From Haloplanus ruber (lineage in GTDB: Archaea > Halobacteriota > Halobacteria > Halobacteriales > Haloferacaceae), in NCBI RefSeq assembly GCF_024494725.1, contig NZ_JANHDK010000004.1, forward strand, positions 186,001-250,000: DNA of 64,000 bases, given 5' to 3'. Of this stretch, positions 26,382-34,832 are shown piece by piece (the first letter of the stretch is position 1; each line of letters opens with the position of its first letter). The notes beneath the pieces are model-generated. The model was not told the DNA's origin and searched no databases. It was given only the letters and a program-made list of their open reading frames with translations. The position numbers and the translations under genes are program-made.

Positions 26382-26735
26382 CTAGAGAAGTTGCGGGACG
26401 ACCGGATATTTCCACGCGTGGCCTCGATAGGCTTTCACACCTGCAATAAGCGAGAAACAGACGGTTGCAATCGCGATGCTCACTCCCATGGCCAGACCAG
26501 CGGGCTCGCTCACCCAAACACCCAGCATAACGACGACTATCGCGACCACGGACATAGGGAGGTGCCAATTTAGTGCGTTTGCGGCATTCTTCTTCGTGAA
26601 ATCGTCGTTCGATGCAAGATACACGAAGACAAGGGCAAAAAATCCGAAAAATAGACCAGCGATATGAACAAGCATCGAACTAGCGGTGCTTCGCGGCTGA
26701 CTGCCTCGTCCATTGTCGACGGTCGTTCGTGCCAT
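26382..26735 (-). CDS. DUF4870-type membrane protein
   Basis: ATG 26735 (MARTTVDNGRGSQPR), 117 residues. Three transmembrane helices and the family pattern HIAGLFFGFFALVFVYLASN, DDFTKKNAANALNWHL, then GVSIAIATVCFSLIAGVKAY and GHAWKYPVVPQLL. Longer in-frame starts would give a cysteine-rich N-terminus unlike the family. Function unknown. Divergent from the winged-helix gene at 26878. Confidence 0.85.
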   Translation of the reverse strand: MARTTVDNGRGSQPRSTASSMLVHIAGLFFGFFALVFVYLASNDDFTKKNAANALNWHLPMSVVAIVVVMLGVWVSEPAGLAMGVSIAIATVCFSLIAGVKAYRGHAWKYPVVPQLL

Positions 26736-26877
26736 CGCGTTCCATATTCGGGGACGATACCAAAGAAGGGGCCCACACAATTCCAGACCGTGGAACCGTG
26801 TATCACCGTTTATTGGCTGATCGCATGTACTGATAGGTGAGAACAAGTCGAATGCGCCTGACGAACACCTAGAGACG

Positions 26878-27225
26878 ATGCCAGACGAGGAGCAACAGCA
26901 CCTCCTGAACATATTGAGCGATGAGCACGCCAGGACGATCCTTCAAGAAACGATGAACCGACCGATGTCAGCTGACGAACTGAGTGACGCCTGTGGAATC
27001 TCACCGCAATCTGTCTACAGACGGACGGAGACACTCACGAAACACGGCCTTCTGGACACGGAGATGGAATACGACACAGAGGGACATCATTATCGGACGT
27101 TTACGGCCGATTCAACCCAGATCGTAGTCGACATCACCGCAGACGACGTCGCCGTAACAGTAACCCAGCAAGAACCGATGGCAGATCGTCTCGCCGAGTT
27201 CGTGGACCACGTGAGAGACCAATGA
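26878..27225 (+). CDS. ArsR-like winged-helix regulator
   Basis: 115 residues. LLNILSDEHARTILQETMNR, PMSADELSDACGISPQSVYR and RTETLTKHGLLDTE form a winged helix. The C-terminus (VVDITADDVAVTVTQQ) is the beta tail common in haloarchaeal members. Its stop overlaps the start of the membrane gene at 27222, so the pair is one operon; the same pairing is found at 47534-46852. Probably a local transcription factor, with the membrane partner possibly controlling its activity. Confidence 0.8.
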   Translation: MPDEEQQHLLNILSDEHARTILQETMNRPMSADELSDACGISPQSVYRRTETLTKHGLLDTEMEYDTEGHHYRTFTADSTQIVVDITADDVAVTVTQQEPMADRLAEFVDHVRDQ

Positions 27226-27542
27226 TAGTCGCGGCTTCGTGGCACCCGGTCGCGCTCGTCGGGGTCGCGTTCGCTCTCGTCTCCGTGGCGCTCGGACTCG
27301 GTGTAACGTATCTGGCTGTGCGCGGCTATCGGCGGAGCGGCCAGCGACCGATGTTGTTCATTGCCGTCGGATTTGCTCTCGTACTCTGGATTCCACTGCT
27401 CGTGGTGTTGGTAATCGCGATTCCATCAGTCGACGAAGTCCTGTTCGGTAGTATCGCCGCTATCAGCCAGACGCTCGGCCTATTGTCGATTTTCTATGGG
27501 CTCTGGATGCCACGTGCTTCGGATGCTTCCGACATAGTCTAA
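27222..27542 (+). CDS. DUF7521-like membrane protein paired with winged-helix regulator
   Basis: ATG overlaps the previous stop (ATGA). 106 residues, three to four helices (LVGVAFALVSVALGLGVTYL, LFIAVGFALVLWIPLLVVLV, SIAAISQTLGLLSIFYGLW) with a conserved-looking RGYRRSGQRPM loop. The equivalent protein at 46852 has YRGLRRNDERSM at the same place. Family name tentative. Likely a membrane partner of the regulator. Confidence 0.75.
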   Translation: MIVAASWHPVALVGVAFALVSVALGLGVTYLAVRGYRRSGQRPMLFIAVGFALVLWIPLLVVLVIAIPSVDEVLFGSIAAISQTLGLLSIFYGLWMPRASDASDIV

Positions 27543-27663
27543 CTGGCACGACACTGCCCGCGCTACCCACCGTTCGTTGCATGTTGCATGGGCACAGAAA
27601 GGTGTACAGAGGGTTCTGTGACACGCTCACACCGAAAAATCGCGACCCTGCACAAAGTCACCG

Positions 27664-27771
27664 CTATTCAACAGAGCAGTAAAACGCATCGTGGAAGCTC
27701 ACGACTGGGAGTTGTCAGTTACTGGGGGAACAGATAGTGGAGCACGGTTCGATTTCGAGATAGCGGAATAG
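27664..27771 (+). pseudogene. C-terminal relic of a histidine kinase ATPase domain
   Basis: Frame reads LFNRAVKRIVEAHDWELSVT then GGTDSGARFDFEIAE and a TAG. This matches the last G2-box strand region of haloarchaeal HATPase_c domains (IVEAHGW-x-GARF-F). Nothing of the rest of the kinase remains. Confidence 0.6.
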
Positions 27772-27826
27772 GAGGAACTAGTTTGGGTGGTCAGACAAAC
27801 TCTGCTACCGATGTATTGAGAGTTCC

Positions 27827-27862
27827 AGTCTCAACTACTGCTGTGTCCCCGAAGTTGAGACT
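27827..27862. repeat. Perfect 10-bp inverted repeat
   Basis: AGTCTCAACT (27827-27836) and AGTTGAGACT (27853-27862) with a 16-bp loop in a gene-free stretch (27772-28055). Could be a terminator-like hairpin or an operator. Confidence 0.5.
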
Positions 27863-28055
27863 ACACCGGGGTTGGCAGGGCTGTAATGCGCGGTTTCGGC
27901 CGAACTTCGTAACGGGATCCGGAACCCAACGTGGCTTATCTGCTCAGTAACCGTCTCGGCCCGCGCTAATACCGCCTGGCACTCAGGATCCGATTCTTCG
28001 CCGGTTCGAGTATTCGTCCAACCGTACAGTACAGATCGCTAACTGAGACCTTTAG

Positions 28056-28451
28056 CTATGAGTTCCGACTCGCGCGCCGGAAGAACGCGATCGCTGCGCC
28101 GAGAAGTGTGAGGTTCTGCAGGAACGAGGTCAGTTCCTCGTCGAATGCCTCGTCGTCGTCGGCCCAGAAGTCGTGCATGACGGGTGTAACACCGATGAAA
28201 AACGCTGCGACGCTACTCGCCGAGAGTTTGGGGAACTTCCAAGCTCCGATGCCGAGGCCCCCACCGAGGAGGAGGCCACTGGCTGCGGGAACCAGTCTTT
28301 CTGCGAACGGGACCCCCTTGGCGTCCGCATACGCGATACGGCCATCGAGGTTTGTGAGATTCCGCAGCGCCAGTGCTGCGAGCCCACCCCCAAAGAGGAG
28401 GCGACCAACCAGTGACGGTGCACTTCCGTCTTCGGTCTTCGTTTCAGACAT
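28056..28451 (-). CDS. DoxX-like membrane protein
   Basis: ATG 28451 (MSETKTEDGSAPSLVGRLL), 131 residues. Helices at LLFGGGLAALALRNLTNLD, LVPAASGLLLGGGLGIGAW, VAAFFIGVTPVMHDFW and LTSFLQNLTLLGAAIAFF. The MHDFW-(x)n-LQNLTLLGA pattern is that of DoxX/SURF4-type proteins. Longer starts exist but a double ATG here is most plausible. Possibly linked to redox or thiol homeostasis in other organisms; role here unknown. Confidence 0.75.
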   Translation of the reverse strand: MSETKTEDGSAPSLVGRLLFGGGLAALALRNLTNLDGRIAYADAKGVPFAERLVPAASGLLLGGGLGIGAWKFPKLSASSVAAFFIGVTPVMHDFWADDDEAFDEELTSFLQNLTLLGAAIAFFRRASRNS

Positions 28452-28670
28452 CATGCTCACAACGGGACTCAGTGATTTAATCTCGGCGTTTCGTGGAATC
28501 TCCATCGCAGGCACTCGCAGGGGTCATCTCGCACGACGTGTCGTGTGGCTTGCTCACCGAAACGTAGACGGGTTCTAGACCGGTACTCGTATTCTCAGAG
28601 GTCTTATTCGATAAGCATCCGAGGAGAAGTTCCCACTAGGAAGTGGTCCAAGACCGTATGCATCAAGAGG

Positions 28671-28775
28671 TCATTCGTCGCCGAGTTCTGAAAGGCGGGC
28701 CTGGATTTCCTCAGCACCCGCCTCAGCGAACGCCTCAACACCGAACTGCACGAGTAGCGGGTAGGAACGAGATGT
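28671..28775 (-). pseudogene. Short C-terminal gene relic
   Basis: Frame reads RSYPLLVQFGVEAFAEAGAE then EIQARLSELGDE and a TGA. It looks like a genuine protein end, but no upstream coding part is found. Family not recognised. Confidence 0.35.
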
Positions 28776-29117
28776 GAATCCGCTCTCAAATTATCCTTGT
28801 TGACTGCTTTGGCCTTCACGGTATAAAGGTATAACAATTGTATTTTTGATATATTTGCGGTCGCCAGCGACGCGGAGGGCGGCAGCGGCGAGTGGGGTGG
28901 GCCGTGACGTACACACCTGTCCAGTCGGCCGCGACGATCAGCGACCCAGCTACCGTCCTAGCGGACTCAGAAAGGGCGAGGCCGCCTCGGACCGGGAGAC
29001 TACGTCTCCCGAGCACACGGCGCGAAGCGAGTCTTTAGCGGCGAGCGGGAGCAAGCGAGACACAGTCTCGCGTGGTCGCGGGATGCCGAGTGGCCGAGGG
29101 CTTTCAGAAACTGTCTG
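28776..29117. other. GC-rich gene-free stretch
   Basis: Contains palindromic-looking G/C runs (GAGGCCGCCTCGG, GGGAGACTACGTCTCCCG near 28999) but no coding or RNA feature I can support. Confidence 0.35.
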
Positions 29118-29440
29118 TCAATCGTGGTGCTGCGCGTTCAATTCTGTAAGGAACTGGCCGCCTGCTGTCCCGATACGACTACCGTCGGCGTTGCGCAACT
29201 CAATACCGTGCGTGGCAGTCTGAAAAGGGGAGTGGTCGACAAGGACGCGATGGATAACGGTTCTGACAGGCTCTCTTCCGTACCGATCGACGACAATCGC
29301 CATCAGCTCGTCGAGATGCACGTCCCGGTCCGCGGATGCTGTGCGCGTTTGAGGACGGGTTCAACCACGTCGTCAACTGATGCGTGCTCAGGATTCTTAG
29401 TTCGCTCTCGAACGTCGTAGAGAGCGTCGATACGTGGCAT
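29118..29440 (-). pseudogene. Frameshifted small gene of unknown family
   Basis: ATG 29440 gives MPRIDALYDVRERTKNPEHA, VDDVVEPVLKRAQ. A frame change near 29345 is then needed to continue as DRDVHLDELMAIVVDRYGRE then PVRTVIHRVLVDHSPFQTAT to the TGA at 29118. Both halves look coding and join well, so one gene with a single frameshift is likely. It lies downstream of vapBC on the same strand. Confidence 0.5.
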
Positions 29441-29470
29441 TCCTGTACACTCCGAAGTATCCTCCTCGTG

Positions 29471-29983
29471 TCAGGACTCCTCAAACAATGATCGGGCCCG
29501 TTGCACGTAACTGTTCGCGCCCCAGCTACGGGCATCGCTGATTTCATCGAGGAGTACCCGCGCATCAGCAGCAGACAGTTGCCCAGTTCGAACGAAAGCC
29601 GAGAACAGTGTCGGTGTCGTGACGAGTCGGGTATCAACGAGTGAGGCGTGGATCAAGCCAAGTTGGTTGAACTCGTCACAGAGAAAGAGCGCAGCCTCAA
29701 GATCGTTCGCGAGCGTGACCGCCGCGTTCTCACCGTCATCGAGCGGAAACTCGGCATCGAGATCAGCAGACTGTGTCGTGAATAACTCCGCTTGATCGAG
29801 GACGGTTGACGCAGCGTGTCCATGGACGTCATCGTAGGAGGCAATCTCTCGGAGTTCATCGATGACCGCCGTTGGGACGACGACCTCATATATGGATAGA
29901 CAGAGCGCGAGTGGATCGGGGTCGTCGTCAGTAACGATCCCGAGACTCACGAGGGCAGAGGCGTCTGCGATGAGCCGCGACAT
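29471..29983 (-). CDS. VapC-like PIN-domain toxin
   Basis: 170 residues. PIN-fold acids are visible at D7 (LIADASALVSL), the middle E/D region (IDELREIASYDD), and GENAAVTLANDLEAALFLCD, where the later acidic residues of the RNase site sit. PIN toxins cleave tRNA or rRNA when freed from the antitoxin. Its ATG directly follows the antitoxin stop (TAGATG), as in a vapBC operon. Confidence 0.85.
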   Translation of the reverse strand: MSRLIADASALVSLGIVTDDDPDPLALCLSIYEVVVPTAVIDELREIASYDDVHGHAASTVLDQAELFTTQSADLDAEFPLDDGENAAVTLANDLEAALFLCDEFNQLGLIHASLVDTRLVTTPTLFSAFVRTGQLSAADARVLLDEISDARSWGANSYVQRARSLFEES

Positions 29984-30286
29984 CTATACGTCGGCGACCT
30001 CGTCGATGAAGTCCTCGTCCAACTGCTGTTTCAACACTCGGAGGTTTGCTGCCTCTTCGGCGCCAACAAGCGCTTTGAGCTGCTCGAAACTGATCTCGTC
30101 GTCGTAATAGGCGGCGGCAATCTCCTGGGTGAGTGTGTCGTCGTGAGCGGCGTCTTGGAGGTATTCCCGAAGCGCGGTCACGAGGACGTCTGTTCGGTCT
30201 TCCCCGAGGACGGCGGCTAGTGCGTCGGCCCGGTCGATGAGCCGATTGGGGGCCCGAAACTGCACGCGCTTCTTATCGGTACTCAT
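29984..30286 (-). CDS. VapB-like antitoxin
   Basis: ATG 30286 (MSTDKKRVQFRAPNRLIDRA), 100 residues. The N-terminal RVQFRAPNRLIDRADALAAV and TDVLVTALREYL form a ribbon-helix-helix DNA-binding domain. The C-terminus (DEISFEQLKALVGAEEAANL) would bind the toxin. The stop touches the toxin start. Autoregulation is expected from the family. Confidence 0.85.
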   Translation of the reverse strand: MSTDKKRVQFRAPNRLIDRADALAAVLGEDRTDVLVTALREYLQDAAHDDTLTQEIAAAYYDDEISFEQLKALVGAEEAANLRVLKQQLDEDFIDEVADV

Positions 30287-30372
30287 GATGTGTACATTGT
30301 GAGCCAACGTACTTAGCCGTTTTCGTGTGTACGATGTGAGCCAAATACGACCGAGCGGCACTCGTCCACGAG

Positions 30373-30801
30373 ATGCTGTTGCCGCAGCTCGACGACGGCA
30401 TCACGCTGCTCGACGTGGAGAGACCGCAGCGTCCCGATCTTGCAGTCGCTTGTGCTCGATCACCTCCTCCTACACGACGGGCCCGCCTTCTGGGTCGACG
30501 CAAACGGACACGCAACGACGACACTCGCCCAGATCGCGCCCAGTCAACGGTTGCTCAATCGAATCCACGTCGCACGTGAGTTCACCCCCTACCAGCACGA
30601 CGGCGCCGTCTGTGATCTCCCGACAGCGGTGAACAAGTCGGTCCGACGCCGGCAAACGAGCTGTCGACGCTCCGGCTCAGCGTCCCGGTGACCGAAACGA
30701 GCAACGATATTTATGGAGAGCTGTCCGTCGCCGACGACACCGTCACCGGCTCGCCGATGGACGTCGTCGGTGATCGGGCGGCGGCCACGGGTTCGGTGTG
30801 A
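30373..30801 (+). pseudogene. Chimeric relic: RadA-like 5' part fused to internal polB segment
   Basis: From ATG 30373 the sequence repeats the start of the RadA-like gene (MLLPQLDDGITLLDV...), shifts frame near 30420, continues LVLDHLLLHDGPAFWVDANG to CDLPTAVNKS, then jumps near 30640 into PTPANELSTLRLSVPVTETS, which matches residues near 125-165 of PolB. It ends at TGA 30799. A deletion joined two genes that are kept apart elsewhere in the window; non-functional. Confidence 0.8.
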
Positions 30802-31009
30802 CGTCTCCGGTGCCAATATTTCGCCAATCTATCTACGCACCCTACGGGAGCTTCCTTGGCGGCTACGACAGGTCATACGCTGCCGTCAACTGCGTCTTTC
30901 GTGAAGTAGAACGGTGGAAACCAGTTCTCAGATACGGTTAGCCACGCCGAGCATTGCTTGAAATTGGTTACGAACGTTTCTCTTCGTACGGAATCAGCGT
31001 ATCTACACG

Positions 31010-31768
31010 CTATCTGAATCTGAGGTAATATACTGGAAACCCAATAACAACAGCTCCAGCGATGATCAGACGAGACCAGGCAACAGTGAGTACGTCCCAC
31101 ATATGAAGATACGGAGCAGCTAAAGCTACCACCCCGATAAAGACGGCGAGGGCAATATCGATGGAGGCAACCTCGTTACTATCGGTTTCTGAGGGTCTGA
31201 TCGTATTATGAACGAGAACCCCGGAGACTGCTAGCACGAGCAAAGATTCACCGATCACGGACAGGGCCGCACCCAGACCGAAGCTATCTCCGTGTCCCAG
31301 AGCCCCCGTCTGGAGAACATATGCTTCGTCCTCATATTCGATCACGGTATACAGTTCGCTTCTGTCGACATTATGTCCGACAGCACCGTACTGAAACTCC
31401 TCAGGGGTCTCAGATTCATGATATGCATCGCAGGTAAGCACCCAGTCCTGGCAGATCCGTATTGTGAAGGAGTTCGTCTCGGCCGCTCTCGTTTTGTCGA
31501 AGACTTCCTGCGCAACAGGAGAGAGTTCTGTGTACTGGTATACAGGCGTCTCCTCCGTGACTCTTTCATGTTTGATTGATTTAACATCGCTTGCCTGCTC
31601 TACGATTCGATTGTCGTAGTATCCCTCAAGCCCTGTATCCTCATACGGCGATGCCATCGCTCCTGGATAGTAGGCTATCAGACCGATCAGAACGACCGCC
31701 AGAACAACTCGGACACTCCTACGGTCAACCAAGCGATCTAACTGCCTAATGGAGGGCGGGAGGACCAT
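31010..31768 (-). CDS. Membrane protein with extracellular domain (252 aa)
   Basis: Helix 1 at residues 18-36 (VRVVLAVVLIGLIAYYPGA), an outside domain of about 130 residues with two cysteines (RICQDWVLTCDAYH), then three helices (LSVIGESLLVLAVSGVLVH, IDIALAVFIGVVALAAPYL, LIIAGAVVIGFPVYYLRF). Similar layouts occur in haloarchaeal DUF7979-like proteins (tentative). No partner genes. The following 31769-32165 has no supported gene. Confidence 0.75.
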   Translation of the reverse strand: MVLPPSIRQLDRLVDRRSVRVVLAVVLIGLIAYYPGAMASPYEDTGLEGYYDNRIVEQASDVKSIKHERVTEETPVYQYTELSPVAQEVFDKTRAAETNSFTIRICQDWVLTCDAYHESETPEEFQYGAVGHNVDRSELYTVIEYEDEAYVLQTGALGHGDSFGLGAALSVIGESLLVLAVSGVLVHNTIRPSETDSNEVASIDIALAVFIGVVALAAPYLHMWDVLTVAWSRLIIAGAVVIGFPVYYLRFR

Positions 31769-32165
31769 GTCTGCCTGCTCATACCCAGATATTGAAAAAT
31801 TTACGCGTGGTTCGTACGCACCGCGAAGTTAGATGAGCGTTCTAAAGCCACGCGAGCGGCCGAGGCCAGTCGTTCGGAATATCGACATCGTAGGCAGTAA
31901 CGAGGCGTAGAGCGCTTCTATCTGGATCTTCATCTCTTAGATCCGGTGTTCGATGCGGCTGCTAACGCTATCATGCTGGATGGGCGATACAGTTGTATGC
32001 AAATCTCTTGAAGCAATCCAGATAGATGAGCGCTGTCTCATACATTCAACAGGTGGTTCAGCCACTCATCGGATATCCATCATAATCGATGTGACAAGTA
32101 CAGAGGGTACGCCCCTTGGTTTGGGTTAGAAAGGCTAGTTAGCTTAGAGGTCGTCAACACCCAGT

Positions 32166-32990
32166 ATGAAGCGTCGTCGAGTCCTCGCGACGCTTGGCAC
32201 CGCCGCCTTTGGGTCTATAGCCGGTTGTGCTGGGGAACCCGACCGGGGCAGTGACGAGAGTACACGCACCGACGAGACGACCACGCCCACGCGGACGGAT
32301 CCCGGGCCACAGCGACTCGCCACGGGCGAGTCCACAACGGTCGCTGATGGGGTGTCGGTTACGGTCGCGGACCCGAGGGTGCAGAGTTCCATCGTCGCGT
32401 ACAGCTCGCAGTTTCTCGCCGTTCAACGGGAGGACGGAATCCAGTTCGTCGTCGTCGCCGTGAACGGAGACATCGACTTCGAGCCGTCGTCGTTTGTCTT
32501 GGAACGTAACGGGGTGGTCCGGTCGCCGCCGCAGACCCAACAGTACGTTCGGAGCGTCACACGGGAGTGTGGCGGGACGTGTATCGGGGTGCCCGTCAAG
32601 GCCGAAGCCGCGGAGTCCGCTGCCATCGCGTACCGGCCGGACGGCGAAGTTCGCGCGGTATGGGAACTCGACGATCCGACCGTCGCCGCGTTCCCGCACG
32701 TGCCCGATCTGCGCCTCCAGAACGCGATCATCACGGAGCAGAACGGCGATGTCGGGGTCGAATTCTCGGTCGACAACGTCGGGGAGAGAAACGGGATCTT
32801 CTTGGGGCTCATCGCCCCTGCGTGGCTGGCCGATGCCGGAGAACCGGTCGGCTTCATCGTTCCTCGAGGCGAGACCGTGACAGAGACCGTCGTCCCGAGC
32901 GGGATTCAGCGACTCAGCCCCGACGAAGCCGGCTTCGCGACTGAGCCGACAGCCGACACTCGGTACTTCGAGATCGGGGCGGACTCCTAA
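32166..32990 (+). CDS. Tat-type lipoprotein (274 aa)
   Basis: Leader MKRRRVLATLGTAAFGSIAG followed by C: twin-arginine-type N-terminus with lipobox IAGC, then a T/D/E-rich linker usual for haloarchaeal lipoproteins. The mature part is beta-rich (VTVADPRVQSSIVAYSSQFL, QFVVVAVNGDIDF). A cysteine pair (ECGGTC) may form a disulfide. Family not recognised; probably a surface binding protein. Confidence 0.8.
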   Translation: MKRRRVLATLGTAAFGSIAGCAGEPDRGSDESTRTDETTTPTRTDPGPQRLATGESTTVADGVSVTVADPRVQSSIVAYSSQFLAVQREDGIQFVVVAVNGDIDFEPSSFVLERNGVVRSPPQTQQYVRSVTRECGGTCIGVPVKAEAAESAAIAYRPDGEVRAVWELDDPTVAAFPHVPDLRLQNAIITEQNGDVGVEFSVDNVGERNGIFLGLIAPAWLADAGEPVGFIVPRGETVTETVVPSGIQRLSPDEAGFATEPTADTRYFEIGADS

Positions 32991-33251
32991 CCGATGTCTT
33001 CGGTATCCAACGAGCGCTCGGGTGAACTCCCGCCGTCGATTCAGTTGGCCCCGATAAGCGGACACTCAGCCGACCGCAGACACCACCTGTACCGGCCGCG
33101 CCGTTCACTACTGACGGATTCAAGTAGTTCGGTGTACGCTCGCTGCTGTCGACGACCGCTGCTTACCGGTGATCCTGAAGCAGCGGTCTCTCGCTGGTTG
33201 GCTGGTGGGTTCGATCCACCGAGCCCACACGCGACGGTTACCAGGTACGCC

Positions 33252-34226
33252 TCAGCTAGCCGTATAGCGGAGGTGGACGGCGACGACCGTCATCCCTGCG
33301 GCGATTACGAACGCCTATCCGGTCAATCGGACGCGTCGGCCGTACTCGGGCAACCCGTCGCGGCTCGTCCCGAGTATCGTGACGAGCCGACTCGGATGCG
33401 TGAACGGGCTCGGCGGCGTCGGATCGGGGAGCCGCCGTCGTAGCCGCCGGTACTGGCTGAACGACCAGATGCCGTACAGACACAGCGAGAGGATCATCCC
33501 GACTCAGAAGCCGGCTCCCGCGAGCAGTGGGAGTCCGACCGGGCCAACCAGGTCGGTCTGCACCGAGCTGTCGGGGAGGCTCAGGATACCGAAAAACAGC
33601 CCGATCATCGAGAGCCAGAACGCCACGAAGCAGACGGCCCATAACCGTTTCGACAACCAATAGAGGGTCTCGCCGTGTCGTTCGACCCACGTTCGGGACG
33701 GCGGCGACCGCACTTCGCTCGCCGGGCGGAGTTCGTGCTGTCCCGGGTGCTTCGGTCCCAGTCCGGCGAGTACGACGATACACAGCAGAACGCCCCCGAC
33801 GGCAAACGCTCGCGACGGCCACGGGGTCCGCTCCCTGATCAGGTACGCGTCGCCCGGGGCGGACGGCCGGACGTACGCTTGGACGGTCGTTCCCGGCCCA
33901 TACGACCGAACGATGGACTGCGCTTGCGACCGCTTCGAGTAGGCGCGAACGGTCGGACCCGGGAACACCTGATCGCTCGTGTATGTCTCGGCCTAGTAGT
34001 CGTACGTGTACTCGATCTCCGGTTCGTAATCGATGCCTCGGCCGGCGTCAAGTCGCTCCACCTGCGCACTGTCGACCGTTGCTTGGACCGTGACAGCGTT
34101 GTCGATCGCCTGTCCCTGCTGGACGTAACTGTACCCACCGGCTCCAACGAGGGCAGCGGCGAGGACCAGCAGGTACACGCTCTTTCGTGAGAGGTGGAGA
34201 GTCGTGATTCTCACGGGGAGCTTCAT
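33252..34226 (-). pseudogene. DUF3592 membrane protein copy with three nonsense codons
   Basis: The sequence aligns along its whole length with the gene at 24210-25193 and keeps one frame, but has stop codons where the intact gene has Gln (Y-Q-GETYT), Trp (GF-W-VGM) and Trp (TG-W-AF). No frameshift is seen apart from small in-frame length changes. The duplication also includes flanking DNA on both sides. Inactive unless the stops are read through, for which there is no evidence. Confidence 0.85.
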
Positions 34227-34557
34227 TTCGAGCGCTGGTATGGCAACCGAGCAGTATGAGAGTGGTGTCTGCCGCACACGTATCCGAGGGATAGAGTGCG
34301 AGCGACAGCCTCGTTCTTCGGCGTGACAGAGCGTAACGAGATTCCACAGCGATACCTCGGATTCGGTGGCTATCCCGATTTGGGTGACTCCAGACTGCCG
34401 GTCGTAGCCCCGCCGTTGCCGCACTCGCTACACTCCCCGTTGCCAGCCTTGGTACCGACGTTCGTGTGACCGCTGAGACACCGGCGAAGAGTCTAGCACT
34501 GTTGCCGTTGGAGATATCCGACAGCAGTATTCTTGTGGACTGCCTCGATACACCATA

Positions 34558-34764
34558 GTGGTGCCATCGCACGTGCCCTCCGAAACGCGCCAAGTGGACT
34601 GGACACCGGAGTACGTCGCGACCGTCGTCGGCGTTCTCGCCGTCGGCGCACTCGTGTTTTTCGCTGCGCTCACCCGATCCAGTCCCTCGGTCGACGACGT
34701 GACATTCGTCACGTTGGGTATCACCGTTCCGGCAACCCTCGCCTACGAACTCGCCCGTCGGTAG
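34558..34764 (+). CDS. Small membrane protein (68 aa)
   Basis: GTG start at 34558 (another GTG follows at once). Two hydrophobic segments (VATVVGVLAVGALVFFAAL and TFVTLGITVPATLAYEL). It precedes the DUF6498 gene by about 70 bp on the same strand. Function unknown. Confidence 0.6.
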   Translation: MVPSHVPSETRQVDWTPEYVATVVGVLAVGALVFFAALTRSSPSVDDVTFVTLGITVPATLAYELARR

Positions 34765-34832
34765 CGATGAGTACCGTCCGCGGCGCCGTCATGAAGCCGA
34801 GCAGGATCTCGCGTTCGCGACTCGATTGATAT

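Noticed and set aside
29000-29060. tRNA-like sequence near GGGAGACTACGTCTCCCG
   Set aside because: A hairpin can form but no T-loop, anticodon arm or acceptor pairing could be built around it.
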